Positions 8,889-17,559 of a DNA stretch of 64,000 nucleotides are shown here, in pieces. The notes beneath the pieces were generated by a model. It was not told where the DNA came from. It worked only from the letters and a program-made list of their open reading frames with translations, and did no database searches. Made by a program: the position numbers and the translations under genes. The stretch is from NVTR01 sp036480115 (GTDB lineage: Bacteria > Pseudomonadota > Alphaproteobacteria > Rhodobacterales > Rhodobacteraceae): NCBI GenBank assembly GCA_965224795.1, contig CBDDAE010000001.1, positions 124,001-188,000 on the forward strand, written 5' to 3'. Each line of letters opens with the position of its first letter. Position 1 is the stretch's first letter.

Positions 8889-9644
8889 ATGCTGGAAATT
8901 AAGAATCTGCATGTAAAGCTGGCAGAAGAAAACAAGCAAATCCTCAAAGGTGTTGATCTGACAATCGATTCAGGGTCCGTCCACGCGATTATGGGACCAA
9001 ACGGATCAGGGAAATCCACATTGTCATACGTATTGGCGGGTAAAGACGGCTATGAAGTAACCAAAGGCAGTGCCCAAATTCAAGGTGAAGACCTGCTGGA
9101 ACTGGAAGCCGAAGAGCGCGCGGCGGCAGGTTTGTTTTTGGCCTTCCAATACCCTGTGGAAATCCCCGGTGTTGGCAACATGACTTTCCTGCGCACAGCA
9201 GTAAATGCGCAGCGCAAAGCCCGTGGTCAGGAAGAACTATCAGGTGCTGATTTTCTCAAGGAAATCCGTACTAAGGCCAAAGACCTGAAGATTGACACCG
9301 AAATGCTAAAACGCCCGGTTAATGTCGGGTTTTCCGGTGGCGAAAAGAAACGAAACGAAATTTTGCAAATGGCGATGTTGGAGCCAAAAATGTGCATTCT
9401 GGATGAAACCGATTCAGGGCTTGATGTGGACGCCATGAAACTTGTGGCAGGCGGTGTGAATGCCCTGCGCGATGCCGGTCGCTCCTTTCTGGTGATCACC
9501 CATTACCAACGCCTTTTGGATCACATTAAACCCGATTTCGTACATATCATGGCGGATGGCCGCATCATTAAATCTGGTGGACCAGAGCTGGCTATGGAAG
9601 TCGAAAACAACGGCTACGCCGACCTGTTGTCAGAGGTGGCCTAA
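8889..9644 (+). CDS. sufC: Fe-S assembly ATPase SufC
   Basis: 251 aa ABC-type ATPase: Walker A GPNGSGKST (residues 36-44), signature FSGGEKKRNEI, Walker B CILDETDSGLD, H-loop ITHYQR. The FSGGEKKRNE signature and DETDSGLD are diagnostic of SufC. It powers conformational change in the SufBCD scaffold. An AAAAAGG ribosome binding site precedes ATG 8889, and its stop overlaps the sufD start by one base. Confidence 0.98.
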   Translation: MLEIKNLHVKLAEENKQILKGVDLTIDSGSVHAIMGPNGSGKSTLSYVLAGKDGYEVTKGSAQIQGEDLLELEAEERAAAGLFLAFQYPVEIPGVGNMTFLRTAVNAQRKARGQEELSGADFLKEIRTKAKDLKIDTEMLKRPVNVGFSGGEKKRNEILQMAMLEPKMCILDETDSGLDVDAMKLVAGGVNALRDAGRSFLVITHYQRLLDHIKPDFVHIMADGRIIKSGGPELAMEVENNGYADLLSEVA

Positions 9645-10930
9645 TGACGATACCCAAATCCAACACCGAAAATAACGAATCCCTGCTGACAAAGTTAACC
9701 CTACCAACAGGGGCCGGTTGGATAACCACATGTCGCCAAAATGCTGAAAAGCGTCTGCATTCTTTGGGGATGCCTGGGGGCCGGGACGAATATTGGAAAT
9801 TCACCGATCCAAAAACACTGTGCCAGGCTGACGCGCCCAAAGCGGCCGTACTGAACACAAAAGAATCACCTGTTTTTGGCGAAATTGATCGTCTGAAAGT
9901 CGTGTTTGTTGACGGTGTATTTGATGTAGAAGCTTCCGATGATCTGGAAATGGCAGGAATAGAAATTGAACGTCTGGCAGACGTGGCCAAGCGCGATATT
10001 CACTGGGCGAAAGATCTGTATGGTGTGTTGGAAACCCGCGGACAAACCCCCGTCGCGCGCCCTTTGGCAGCCTTAAACAGTGCTTATGCCGATGACGGTG
10101 TAGTGATCCGGGTAAACGGTAAAGCTGCAAGACCCGTTTCCATTATTTATTTGCACAATTCCGAAAGTTCAGACGTCATATTACACCATCTGATTAAAGT
10201 TGAATCTGGTGCAGAACTGACGCTACTGGAAAACGGGCCGGCAGCCGCAAGGTTGAACAAAGTATTAGAAGTGGATATCGCTGATGGCGGAAATTTTCAC
10301 CATGTACGTACCCAGGGTCGCGACCATGAACGCCGCGCACTAACCCATATTTTTGCGCGTTTGGGCAAAGAAAGCCTGTTTAAAAGTTTTACCCTGACAG
10401 TTAATGGCGTGCTGACCCGAAATGAAACCATCATTGAAATAACCGGTGACAACGCCAAGGCCCATGTGGCCGGTGCCACCGTTGGGGACGGTGATTTTCA
10501 CCATGATGATACCGTGTTCATCACCCATGATGCCGTTAACTGTGAAAGCAGGCAGGTTTTCAAAAAGGTCCTGCGAAACGGGGCAAAAGGGGTGTTTCAG
10601 GGTAAAATTCTGGTGAAAGCCGGAGCACAGAAAACTGATGGCTACCAAATTAGCCAAGCATTGCTGTTGGACGAAGACGCTCAGTTTCTGGCCAAACCGG
10701 AATTGGAAATCTATGCCGATGACGTGATTTGTTCGCATGGGTCGACGACGGGTGCCATTGATGAAGACGCTATGTTTTACCTACGTTCACGCGGTGTCCC
10801 CGTTGATCAGGCTCAGGATCTATTGGTTTTGGCATTTCTGGCCCAAGCCATTGAAGAAATAGAAGCCCAAGAAGTAGCCGCTGATCTGACAGAGCGCTTG
10901 CAAAACTGGCTTGTTCGCCACCGGGGTTAG
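9644..10930 (+). CDS. sufD: Fe-S cluster assembly protein SufD
   Basis: 428 aa, normal SufD length. The N-terminal region has the EYWKFTDP motif, and the C-terminal beta-helix has the typical QTDGYQISQALLLDEDAQFLAKPELEIYADDVICSHGSTTG-type segment (about residues 328-365). The final region contains FYLRSRGV, the SufD counterpart of the SufB cysteine motif. It pairs with SufB and two SufC. Start overlaps the sufC stop (TAATG). Confidence 0.97.
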   Translation: MTIPKSNTENNESLLTKLTLPTGAGWITTCRQNAEKRLHSLGMPGGRDEYWKFTDPKTLCQADAPKAAVLNTKESPVFGEIDRLKVVFVDGVFDVEASDDLEMAGIEIERLADVAKRDIHWAKDLYGVLETRGQTPVARPLAALNSAYADDGVVIRVNGKAARPVSIIYLHNSESSDVILHHLIKVESGAELTLLENGPAAARLNKVLEVDIADGGNFHHVRTQGRDHERRALTHIFARLGKESLFKSFTLTVNGVLTRNETIIEITGDNAKAHVAGATVGDGDFHHDDTVFITHDAVNCESRQVFKKVLRNGAKGVFQGKILVKAGAQKTDGYQISQALLLDEDAQFLAKPELEIYADDVICSHGSTTGAIDEDAMFYLRSRGVPVDQAQDLLVLAFLAQAIEEIEAQEVAADLTERLQNWLVRHRG

Positions 10931-10933
10931 GCA

Positions 10934-11434
10934 ATGGGTTTAGCGTTAGATATTGTCAGGACCTGGCGACATCCGCGTCAGGTTATGGCGCGTTTTTTGT
11001 CGCAAGGGCAGCGCGAAGACCGTGTTTTCATGTTTCTTATGTTTGCCTGCGCGCTAATATTTTTGTCTCGCTGGCCGGGCTTGGTCCGACTGTCTTTGCT
11101 TAACCCGGACACACCCCTGAATATCCTCCTTGGCGGTGCATTATTTGGTTGGTTGTTCATCGTTCCACCAGCGGCGTATGTTTTGGCGGCATTCACCCGG
11201 TTGACGGCAAGACTATTTGGCGGGCAGGGCAGTTGGTATTCTGCCCGACTGGCGCTTTTTTGGTCCCTGTTGGCAGCAGCGCCGTTCTGGATAGTAAACG
11301 GTTTGGTGTCCGGCTATGGCGTCCCCGATATTTGGCAAAAGGCTGTTGGCGCGATTGCGCTTGCAGCGTTCCTGTTGATTTGGCTATCGTCACTGCATTG
11401 GGCAGAATTTCACGAGAGCGGGCACCCAGAATGA
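10934..11434 (+). CDS. YIP1-like integral membrane protein
   Basis: 166 aa with a short cytoplasmic N-terminus (ALDIVRTWRHPRQVMARFL) and about four hydrophobic segments (roughly residues 32-47, 65-85, 105-125, 135-155). The composition and the start 'dIvrtwrhPr' resemble alphaproteobacterial YIP1-family proteins. Function is unknown. It begins 3 bp after sufD and overlaps the next YIP1-like gene by 4 bp, so both are co-transcribed with suf genes. Probably inner membrane. Confidence 0.72.
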   Translation: MGLALDIVRTWRHPRQVMARFLSQGQREDRVFMFLMFACALIFLSRWPGLVRLSLLNPDTPLNILLGGALFGWLFIVPPAAYVLAAFTRLTARLFGGQGSWYSARLALFWSLLAAAPFWIVNGLVSGYGVPDIWQKAVGAIALAAFLLIWLSSLHWAEFHESGHPE

Positions 11435-12018
11435 ACCTTTCACAAATTGTCAGGGCTGTCGTCGAAACAATCCGTGACCCTCGCAGCGGCGCGAAAATGG
11501 TCATGTCGCAAAACGTGGATCGTCGCCAAAGGTGGGAAATACTACTGCTTATTGCGGTGCTAAGCGGTGGCCTCGCCTACACATCAATTTTAATCGGCGG
11601 TCTGTTTGGCAATGGAACTGATACCGCCATGGGGGCTGGCCCCTTTGTGCTGGCTATCACCCAGGCATTTGTCCTTTTGGGGATGGTATTTTTGATCCAC
11701 ATAGTCGGCACAAAGGCAGGTGGCCTGGGCAGTTTGGACGATGCTATTTTACTGGTGGCATGGATGCAGTTTATCCTTATTTGCCTACAGATCATTCAAA
11801 TTATGGCCGTTGTCGCATTTCCAGTTTTGGCCGTTTTGCTAGGATTGGCCGGGTTTGTTTTGATATTTGTGCTGCTTACTGTTTTCATATCAGAGCTACA
11901 TGGCTTTCGGTCACTGCCTGGCGTTTTCTTTTCCGTACTTTTTGTGATGCTAATCTCAGCAATTGCCGTCAGGTTTTTATTTGGTTTGTTTGGCTTTGAT
12001 TTAATAGGAATTCTGTAG
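11431..12018 (+). CDS. YIP1-family integral membrane protein
   Basis: 195 aa from ATG 11431, overlapping the preceding stop (ATGA). The N-terminus NLSQIVRAVVETIRDPRSGAK is typical of Rhodobacterales YIP1 proteins, and five hydrophobic helices follow. It is a probable paralogue of the preceding gene (same short cytoplasmic N-terminus then multi-helix core). Two tandem copies between sufD and sufS suggest a membrane role linked to this operon; the role is unknown. Confidence 0.78.
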   Translation: MNLSQIVRAVVETIRDPRSGAKMVMSQNVDRRQRWEILLLIAVLSGGLAYTSILIGGLFGNGTDTAMGAGPFVLAITQAFVLLGMVFLIHIVGTKAGGLGSLDDAILLVAWMQFILICLQIIQIMAVVAFPVLAVLLGLAGFVLIFVLLTVFISELHGFRSLPGVFFSVLFVMLISAIAVRFLFGLFGFDLIGIL

Positions 12019-12019
12019 A

Positions 12020-13240
12020 ATGTATGATGTTGAAAAAGTGCGCAAGGATTTTCCTATTCTGTCTCGCCAGGTTAATGGGAAACCTCTTGTTTATCTCGAC
12101 AATGGCGCATCCGCACAAAAACCTGCGGTCGTGATTGACGCCATTCACACTGCCTATTCCCACGAATATTCAAACGTTCACCGTGGGTTACACTACCTGT
12201 CAAACATCGCCACAGAAAAATATGAGGCCGTTCGCGGCACCATTGCCCGGTTTCTTGGGGCGGCGTCTGAAAGTGAAATCATTTTGAATTCTGGCACTAC
12301 CGAAGCCATCAATATGGTTGCCTATGGTTGGGCCATGCCGCGCATGCAAGCCGGTGATGAAATTGTACTTTCGGTGATGGAGCACCATGCCAATATAGTC
12401 CCCTGGCACTTCTTACGTGAACGCCAAGGCGCTGTACTAAAATGGGTTGAAATAGATGCCAATGGCACATTGGATACACAAAAGGTAATAGACGCCATCG
12501 GGCCAAAGACTAAATTAGTTGCGATCACTCATCTTTCCAATGTGTTAGGAACCGTTGTTGACGTGAAAGCCATAACAAAAGCGGCCCATGAAATGGGGGT
12601 GCCAGTATTGGTGGATGGGTCACAAAGTTCTGTCCATATGCCGATCAATGTGACCGACATTGATTGCGATTTCTTTGCCATCACCGGGCACAAATTATAT
12701 GGTCCGTCGGGATCCGGGGCAATCTATGTCAAAAAAGAACGCATGGCCGAGATGCAGCCATTTCTGGGTGGCGGCGATATGATCCGCGATGTCACCCGCG
12801 ACAGCGTTACCTATAACGATCCCCCCATGAAATTTGAGGCCGGCACACCGGGCATTGTTCAAACCATCGGATTTGGCGTTGCTCTTGAATATATGATGGG
12901 CCTTGGAATGGAAAACATTACAGCCCACGAGGCCAGCATATGCACCTATGCCAAAAAGCGTTTTGACGGATTGAACTGGATGAATATTCAAGGGAATGCA
13001 CCGGGGAAAGCCGCTATCTTTTCTTTCACTCTGGATGGGGCGGCACATGCCCATGACATTTCAACGGTTCTTGATAAGAAGGGTGTAGCTGTGCGCGCCG
13101 GACACCACTGCGCGCATCCGCTCATGCAACATCTTGGCGTTCCGGCAACCTGTCGTGCATCCTTTGGTATGTACAATACAAAAGCCGAAGTTGACGTATT
13201 GGTTGATGCCCTGGAACTGTGCCACGATCTTTTTGCCTGA
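12020..13240 (+). CDS. sufS: Cysteine desulfurase SufS
   Basis: 406 aa, group II desulfurase. Seen: DFPILSRQVNGKPLVYLDNGASAQKP (split around residues 10-35), the PLP lysine K225 in ITGHKLYGPSG, RAGHHCAHPLM, and the catalytic cysteine C378 in PATCRASFG. It supplies persulfide to SufBCD, normally with SufE or SufU as partner; neither is in this window. One base separates it from the preceding gene's stop. It is the last gene before tRNA-Arg and the island boundary, so any further suf genes (sufA, sufT) lie elsewhere. Confidence 0.97.
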   Translation: MYDVEKVRKDFPILSRQVNGKPLVYLDNGASAQKPAVVIDAIHTAYSHEYSNVHRGLHYLSNIATEKYEAVRGTIARFLGAASESEIILNSGTTEAINMVAYGWAMPRMQAGDEIVLSVMEHHANIVPWHFLRERQGAVLKWVEIDANGTLDTQKVIDAIGPKTKLVAITHLSNVLGTVVDVKAITKAAHEMGVPVLVDGSQSSVHMPINVTDIDCDFFAITGHKLYGPSGSGAIYVKKERMAEMQPFLGGGDMIRDVTRDSVTYNDPPMKFEAGTPGIVQTIGFGVALEYMMGLGMENITAHEASICTYAKKRFDGLNWMNIQGNAPGKAAIFSFTLDGAAHAHDISTVLDKKGVAVRAGHHCAHPLMQHLGVPATCRASFGMYNTKAEVDVLVDALELCHDLFA

Positions 13241-13312
13241 CCAATAATAGCAACGGCAGCACGCTGCTTTGTGATTGCCGCATGCACCTATCTGCCCTAT
13301 ACGGCGCCCTGT

Positions 13313-13389
<77 letters not shown>

Positions 13390-13461
13390 CCAGTTAATCC
13401 AATGCTATCAACGGGTTAATAGGCATCTGGCTTAGCTAAAGAAACCTCATTTTATCATTCT

Positions 13462-13478
13462 GGTCACACTCTGGTCAC
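13462..13478 (+). repeat. Putative integrase arm-type site, left end
   Basis: GGTCACACTCTGGTCAC, itself two GGTCAC half-units 11 bp apart. It differs by one base from 33429-33445 at the other island end and has the same orientation. It lies 73 bp inside attL and about 55 bp upstream of the integrase stub. Confidence 0.55.
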
Positions 13479-13533
13479 AGTACAGGGGGCTTCACTCCTG
13501 TTTTCTGGCCTTTTTGCTAGGAGAGAATGAGAT

Positions 13534-13599
13534 ATGGCAACTATAAGAATCAATCGAGCGAAGTGGCAGGCTATCGTGCGGCGCAAAGGCTTTGAATAG
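13534..13599 (+). pseudogene. Tyrosine integrase, 5' stub truncated by IS
   Basis: A strong ribosome binding site (AGGAGAGA, 13519-13526) precedes ATG 13534. The 21-residue reading MATIRINRAKWQAIVRRKGF.. resembles the N-terminal arm-binding start of site-specific tyrosine integrases (WQA-I-RRKG pattern). The frame enters the IS end at 13593 and stops at once. No continuation is recognisable beyond the right IS end (14809 onward), so the rest of the gene is gone, not just displaced. Identification rests on a short segment plus perfect context. Confidence 0.7.
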
Positions 13600-13610
13600 C
13601 CCCTAGTTTT

Positions 13611-14486
13611 CTAGACGCCTTGCCGGTTCAGTTTTTGCTGCCTTTCGAATTCGACTGGCGACAGCATGCCGTTTCTAGCGTGTTTGCGTTTTGGGTTGTA
13701 GAAGAATTCGATGTAATCGAAGACGTCGCTCCTAGCATCAGCTCTGGTTTTGTAAGTACGACGCCGGATGCGTTCCCGTTTCAGCAAGTTGAAGAAGCTC
13801 TCGGCCACGGCGTTGTCGTGACAGTTTGCGCGGCGGCTCATACTGTGTTCCAGATTGTGATGTTTTAGAAATGACGCCCATTCCAGGCTGGTGAATTGTG
13901 AACCCTGATCCGAATGTATCAGCACCTTTCCTGTCGGCTTTCGCCGCCAGACTGCCATTAGCAAAGCCTGCAGAACAAGATCAGTTGGCTGGCGCGATTG
14001 CATTGCCCAGCCGACAACTCTGCGGGAAAACAGATCGATGACAACCGCCAGATATGAGAAGCCCTCATAGGTTTTGATATAAGTAATGTCGGTGACCCAA
14101 ACACGATCTGGGACACCGACATCGAATTGACGATCGAGCGTGTTATCCACGGCCACAGATGGCTTGCCACCATACTTGCCAGGGCGGCGTTTGTAGCCGA
14201 TCTGGGCCTTGATTCCCGCGAACCTTGCCAGACGGGCCACACGGTTCGGGCAGCAGGTCTCACCCTGTTCGCTCAGGTCGTCATGCAGTTTGCGATATCC
14301 GTAGACCTTACCGCTTTCTTTCCATGCTTCTTTGATCAGATCGGTCTGGCGGGCATCTTCTTTGTCCCTCTTACATAGCGGGTTCTTCAGCCATGCGTAA
14401 AATCCGCTCGGGTGAACACGAAGGCATCGACACATCGCGCGGATCGAAAATACTGGCCGATGCACTTCGATAAACGTGTACCTCAT
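13611..14486 (-). CDS. IS3-family transposase OrfB (DDE catalytic subunit)
   Basis: 291 aa with the rve-type integrase core. The DD(35)E triad is exact: D133 (WVTDITYI), D193 (HSDQGSQ) and E229 (DNAVAESFF). The N-terminal HTH_21-like region (SGFYAWLKN, YGYRKLHDDL) is present. It overlaps orfA by 4 bp around GCAAAATGAGG, where a -1 frameshift on the A-run or reinitiation could yield OrfAB. It looks intact and may still be active. Confidence 0.96.
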   Translation of the reverse strand: MRYTFIEVHRPVFSIRAMCRCLRVHPSGFYAWLKNPLCKRDKEDARQTDLIKEAWKESGKVYGYRKLHDDLSEQGETCCPNRVARLARFAGIKAQIGYKRRPGKYGGKPSVAVDNTLDRQFDVGVPDRVWVTDITYIKTYEGFSYLAVVIDLFSRRVVGWAMQSRQPTDLVLQALLMAVWRRKPTGKVLIHSDQGSQFTSLEWASFLKHHNLEHSMSRRANCHDNAVAESFFNLLKRERIRRRTYKTRADARSDVFDYIEFFYNPKRKHARNGMLSPVEFERQQKLNRQGV

Positions 14487-14749
14487 TTTGCATCCTTGGC
14501 GAAGTACACGGTGGCCTTTTTTAAGATGTCACGCTCCTCCGTGACCCGTGCCAATTCCCGCTTAAGCCGCCTGATCTCGGCGGCATCTTCAGCGACAACC
14601 GGCGGCTTGGGAAACCGCTTCATCCAAGCGTAAAGCGAATGCGTGCTCACACCTAAACGCTTAGAAACATCCGCCACAGAATACCCGCGCTCGGTAATCT
14701 GCTTGATCGCATCAATCTTAAAGTCGTCAGTAAAATGGGGTCGTGTCAT
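14483..14749 (-). CDS. IS3-family transposase OrfA (HTH)
   Basis: 88 aa. N-terminal helix-turn-helix (FKIDAIKQITERGYSVADVS, LGVSTHSLYAWM) and a C-terminal leucine-zipper-like segment (AEIRRLKRELARVTEERDIL) match HTH_Tnp_1 OrfA proteins, which bind the inverted repeats. It ends 4 bp into orfB. Confidence 0.95.
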   Translation of the reverse strand: MTRPHFTDDFKIDAIKQITERGYSVADVSKRLGVSTHSLYAWMKRFPKPPVVAEDAAEIRRLKRELARVTEERDILKKATVYFAKDAK

Positions 14750-14933
14750 AGTGATCTCCTTGCCTCGTTTTTAGGCGGCAAGGTGTCTACAATTCTAGGG
14801 GCTATTCAGACGGATAGCAGGGCGTCTCCTCCTCCATTTCGCATTACACTACAAGAAAGATAAGAGCCCACTCCGGATTGTTGCTGATAACTTGCTGCGA
14901 TAAGTTATTCCTGTACCCGACAAACAAGACCAC

Positions 14934-16529
14934 GTGGAGCGCGTAAACTTGGACAAGAAAAGCAAAAAGAAGCATTCGATATCAGTACGGGCTGCAAATA
15001 CTACCGGGCGTTCAGCGCTATTTTTGGCCAAGGTCGTTGGGAAAGCAGGTTGGGCAATCGCCAAGCCGTTGGGGCGGCAGACAGGAAGATTAGCCACAAT
15101 AGGGGGTAAGGCGGTCAAGGATCACGCGGCTGTAAAATATGCAGAGTATGAACTGAGGCATGCTGAATATACTCAGGAGAACTTTTACGAAAAAGGTGCG
15201 GCCGCTTTAGAAGACCTCGTCGATGCGTTGTTAATCGAGAAACGCGGAACTTCGGCAAGGATCGTCAGAGCACTTTCTGTAAAGCTGGCTGCCGCAGGTA
15301 CGACAGTAGGATTATTTTCCATCGCATCCATTCTTGGGACAGCCAGTACAGGAACGGCGATCTCCTCACTCTCTGGTGCGGCCTTTAACAGCGCTGCGCT
15401 GGCATGGATTGGCGGAAGCGTTGTGACCGGCGGATGGATTGTTCTGGGGGCCGCGACCGCCGGTGGTTCAGTGGCATACTTCGGTTCTCGCAAGTTTATC
15501 GGTAAATGGACCGGGAAAAGGCGCAAGAAAAAGTCTTTGGACTCTCAAGAAATGCGATTTGTCGAAACGTGTTTGATGTTGGCAACAGCCTTTCGTAAGC
15601 GCGCCGATCAAAAAGCCGTTTTGGATCGCATCACTGCTGAAACTTTACAGCAAAACTTAAAGGACGAACTCCTCGGACAGCTGGATGTCTGCATCGCCAA
15701 AGTTGCAGACTGGCCAGATATTCCGCTCATGCGTCTTGAAGATCGTAAGGTAGATCTGGAAGATTTACTCAACACCCTATCAACGATCCACGGTCAAAAA
15801 CCGGCAATCGGAAAAAAGGTCTCGGCAGCAGCCCCTGTATTTACGGGTGTCGTGTCTGCCACGATACTAAAATTGATGTCAAAAAACCTGCCTTCGTTTA
15901 CAGACGATGAGGATTTGGTGCTTCAAGCTCTGCGTCGCTCGAACAACAGCCTCACCGGTGCCAGTGAAGTCAACCTTTCAAATTACGTACAATCATTGTC
16001 CATTGAGCAAATTGTTGGGCTTAAGAACAACGTGAAGGGCATCTATCATGAACTTGCGTTTCAGCAGGAAGAGAACCTTGATGGTGACGAATACATCGTA
16101 GAGCTCTTCGGCGATACGAACCATGCCGGGGCAGATATTCGAATTATCAATGTTGTGACTGGTGAAGTTTCAGAGGTTCAACTCAAAGCCACCAACTACG
16201 CATCGTATGTACGTGAGCATAATGAAAACTACGAAAACATCGAAGTCCTGACGACCAGCGAAGTTGCGGAAGCTTCGCCAGATTGGTCTTCCTCTGGGTT
16301 TAGTAACGCAGACCTTACAGGTGACACAGCCTCGACCCTACACAAGCTTGTTCACGGTGCCGACGCTGACGTTATTGACAGTATGGGGGTCGCTGCAATG
16401 GTAACACTCACGGTCAATGCTAAGTCCATGTTGAAAGGCGAAGCTCTTTCGTCAGAAGCGAAACAGAAAATGATCCAAGACGGAGTCGTTGCCGCAAGCG
16501 TTGCTGGATTGGTGCAACTTATTATCTAG
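14934..16529 (+). CDS. Membrane-anchored PD-(D/E)XK nuclease-like protein, family unknown
   Basis: 531 aa from a GTG at 14934; no ATG occurs in frame before about residue 207, and TTG at residue 5 is an alternative. Layout: basic N-terminus (KKSKKK, 8-13), helical region, a glycine/alanine-rich hydrophobic region 115-188 (ISSLSGAAFNSAALAWIGG), basic stop-transfer KRRKKK (195-200), a helical middle, then a C-terminal domain with E373 (GIYHELAF), D401 (AGADIRI) and Q416-L-K418 (VSEVQLKAT). The E...D...QxK order and spacing resemble PD-(D/E)XK nucleases with a QxK variant. A further hydrophobic stretch closes the protein. It stands alone beside the IS inside the island. Function is not known; a toxin or phage-defence effector is inference. 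Confidence 0.55.
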   Translation: MERVNLDKKSKKKHSISVRAANTTGRSALFLAKVVGKAGWAIAKPLGRQTGRLATIGGKAVKDHAAVKYAEYELRHAEYTQENFYEKGAAALEDLVDALLIEKRGTSARIVRALSVKLAAAGTTVGLFSIASILGTASTGTAISSLSGAAFNSAALAWIGGSVVTGGWIVLGAATAGGSVAYFGSRKFIGKWTGKRRKKKSLDSQEMRFVETCLMLATAFRKRADQKAVLDRITAETLQQNLKDELLGQLDVCIAKVADWPDIPLMRLEDRKVDLEDLLNTLSTIHGQKPAIGKKVSAAAPVFTGVVSATILKLMSKNLPSFTDDEDLVLQALRRSNNSLTGASEVNLSNYVQSLSIEQIVGLKNNVKGIYHELAFQQEENLDGDEYIVELFGDTNHAGADIRIINVVTGEVSEVQLKATNYASYVREHNENYENIEVLTTSEVAEASPDWSSSGFSNADLTGDTASTLHKLVHGADADVIDSMGVAAMVTLTVNAKSMLKGEALSSEAKQKMIQDGVVAASVAGLVQLII

Positions 16530-17165
16530 CATCAAAATGCTCTGCTAAATGAGCGATGCTATAGGAGCGGTCGGCCCTTACCGGACATTCACCATACAAT
16601 CCAACGCTGCACTACAGCTTTCTGATAGCGGACATCCGTTCGATGAGTCGCGATTGGGTGACGAACATACCTGAAGCGATGCTTAACAGCGCGAGATATC
16701 ACTCAGAAAACAGGTTTTTGGTTTTAGCCCCGAGGCGGAATGGAGCCCACAGCAAAACGCAAAGGTTGGCCTTTCCAGGAAATTCGCTAAAACTGGCCCT
16801 TTTTTCTGTATCTCGATGGGGGAAACCACGGGTCTAACTGCGCAATCTGTATTTGCCCTGAACGGGCTAAGGCTTGTGTTATATTGTCTAGTAACGGGCT
16901 TGCAGCCAACCTTTGGGCAAGCACCAAATTGCATTGCCCAATCAGATTTTCCCATTCATCGATCATTTCACTGCAAATTGGTTCCTCCAGCTAGGTGCCG
17001 ACGGCCATAAGTCACGAACGGCAACAACAGCCACAGTTTGGGACACGGTTGCTATCCAATCGAGGCAGGATGAAACCATTGGTCCAAAACCTGTTACCTA
17101 CGGTCATGCCACGAGATCTTAAATCGCTTTAGTCAAAGCCTTGGTAATCACAAGGACAAGACACG
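16530..17165. other. Long intergenic stretch without a supported gene
   Basis: Short frames exist (for example 16643-16837 and 16913-17122), but they lack ribosome binding sites and protein-like composition. Phrases such as GCGGACATTC/CGGACATCCG and CCCACAGCAAAACGCAAAGG look like decayed non-coding sequence. Similar AGCGGAC/CGAC-rich fragments occur at 21.85 and 24.3 kb. The last ~40 bp hold the upstream region of the lipoprotein gene. Confidence 0.5.
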
Positions 17166-17531
17166 ATGCGAATTTACAAACTTTTGGCTTGGCCGATATT
17201 GGTCACAACAGCCGCTTGCAGCGGTTTGGGTGCCAACGACACATTAATCGTTGATGGTCCAAAGTCAGCCCACTTCGAAACCGATCTAACTGCGTGCCGC
17301 AATCTCGCACGCAACCAGTCCCACATGAACGCCGAAACAGGCGCCGCAGCCGTATTGGGTGCCACTGTTGGCGCGCTTGCGGGGCTTGTCGATGACGACA
17401 CAACCCTCGCCAAAGGTGCGTTTGGTGGCGGTCTGGGCGGGGTGGCCATGGCCACAGCAACCAATGCAGAAAAACGCCAGCAAATTGTCTTCAACTGCAT
17501 GCAAGGACGCGGACATCGCGTGGTCGGATAA
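17166..17531 (+). CDS. Glycine-zipper lipoprotein
   Basis: 121 aa. Signal peptide with lipobox VTTAAC (lipidated Cys at about residue 18), then a glycine-zipper segment (AAVLGATVGALAGL ... FGGGLGGVAMA, about residues 60-95). Two further cysteines are seen in the mature part (TACRN, FNCMQ). AAGGACAAG lies just upstream of ATG 17166. Such proteins are small envelope lipoproteins of unknown role. It may form a unit with 17560-18413. Confidence 0.75.
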   Translation: MRIYKLLAWPILVTTAACSGLGANDTLIVDGPKSAHFETDLTACRNLARNQSHMNAETGAAAVLGATVGALAGLVDDDTTLAKGAFGGGLGGVAMATATNAEKRQQIVFNCMQGRGHRVVG

Positions 17532-17559
17532 TCCCGACAACAATCAGAAAGGAATGCTC

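Larger units (their letters stand above)
13593..14808 (-). mobile_element. IS3-family insertion sequence (1216 bp)
   Basis: Ends are TG...CA with imperfect terminal inverted repeats: both read TGAATAGCCCCTAG inward, then a run of about 20 bases that matches at most positions (including TAGAC and CCTTGCCG). It carries orfA and orfB on the minus strand. The bases next to the left end (GCTT) and right end (GACG) are not a target duplication. This suggests a deletion or recombination event after insertion. Confidence 0.93.

Noticed and set aside
13593..14808. A target-site duplication around the IS
   Set aside because: Bases next to the two ends do not match at 3 or 4 bp.
16643..17122. Short plus-strand frames upstream of the lipoprotein gene
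   Set aside because: No ribosome binding sites, no domain and overlapping frames; treated as non-coding.
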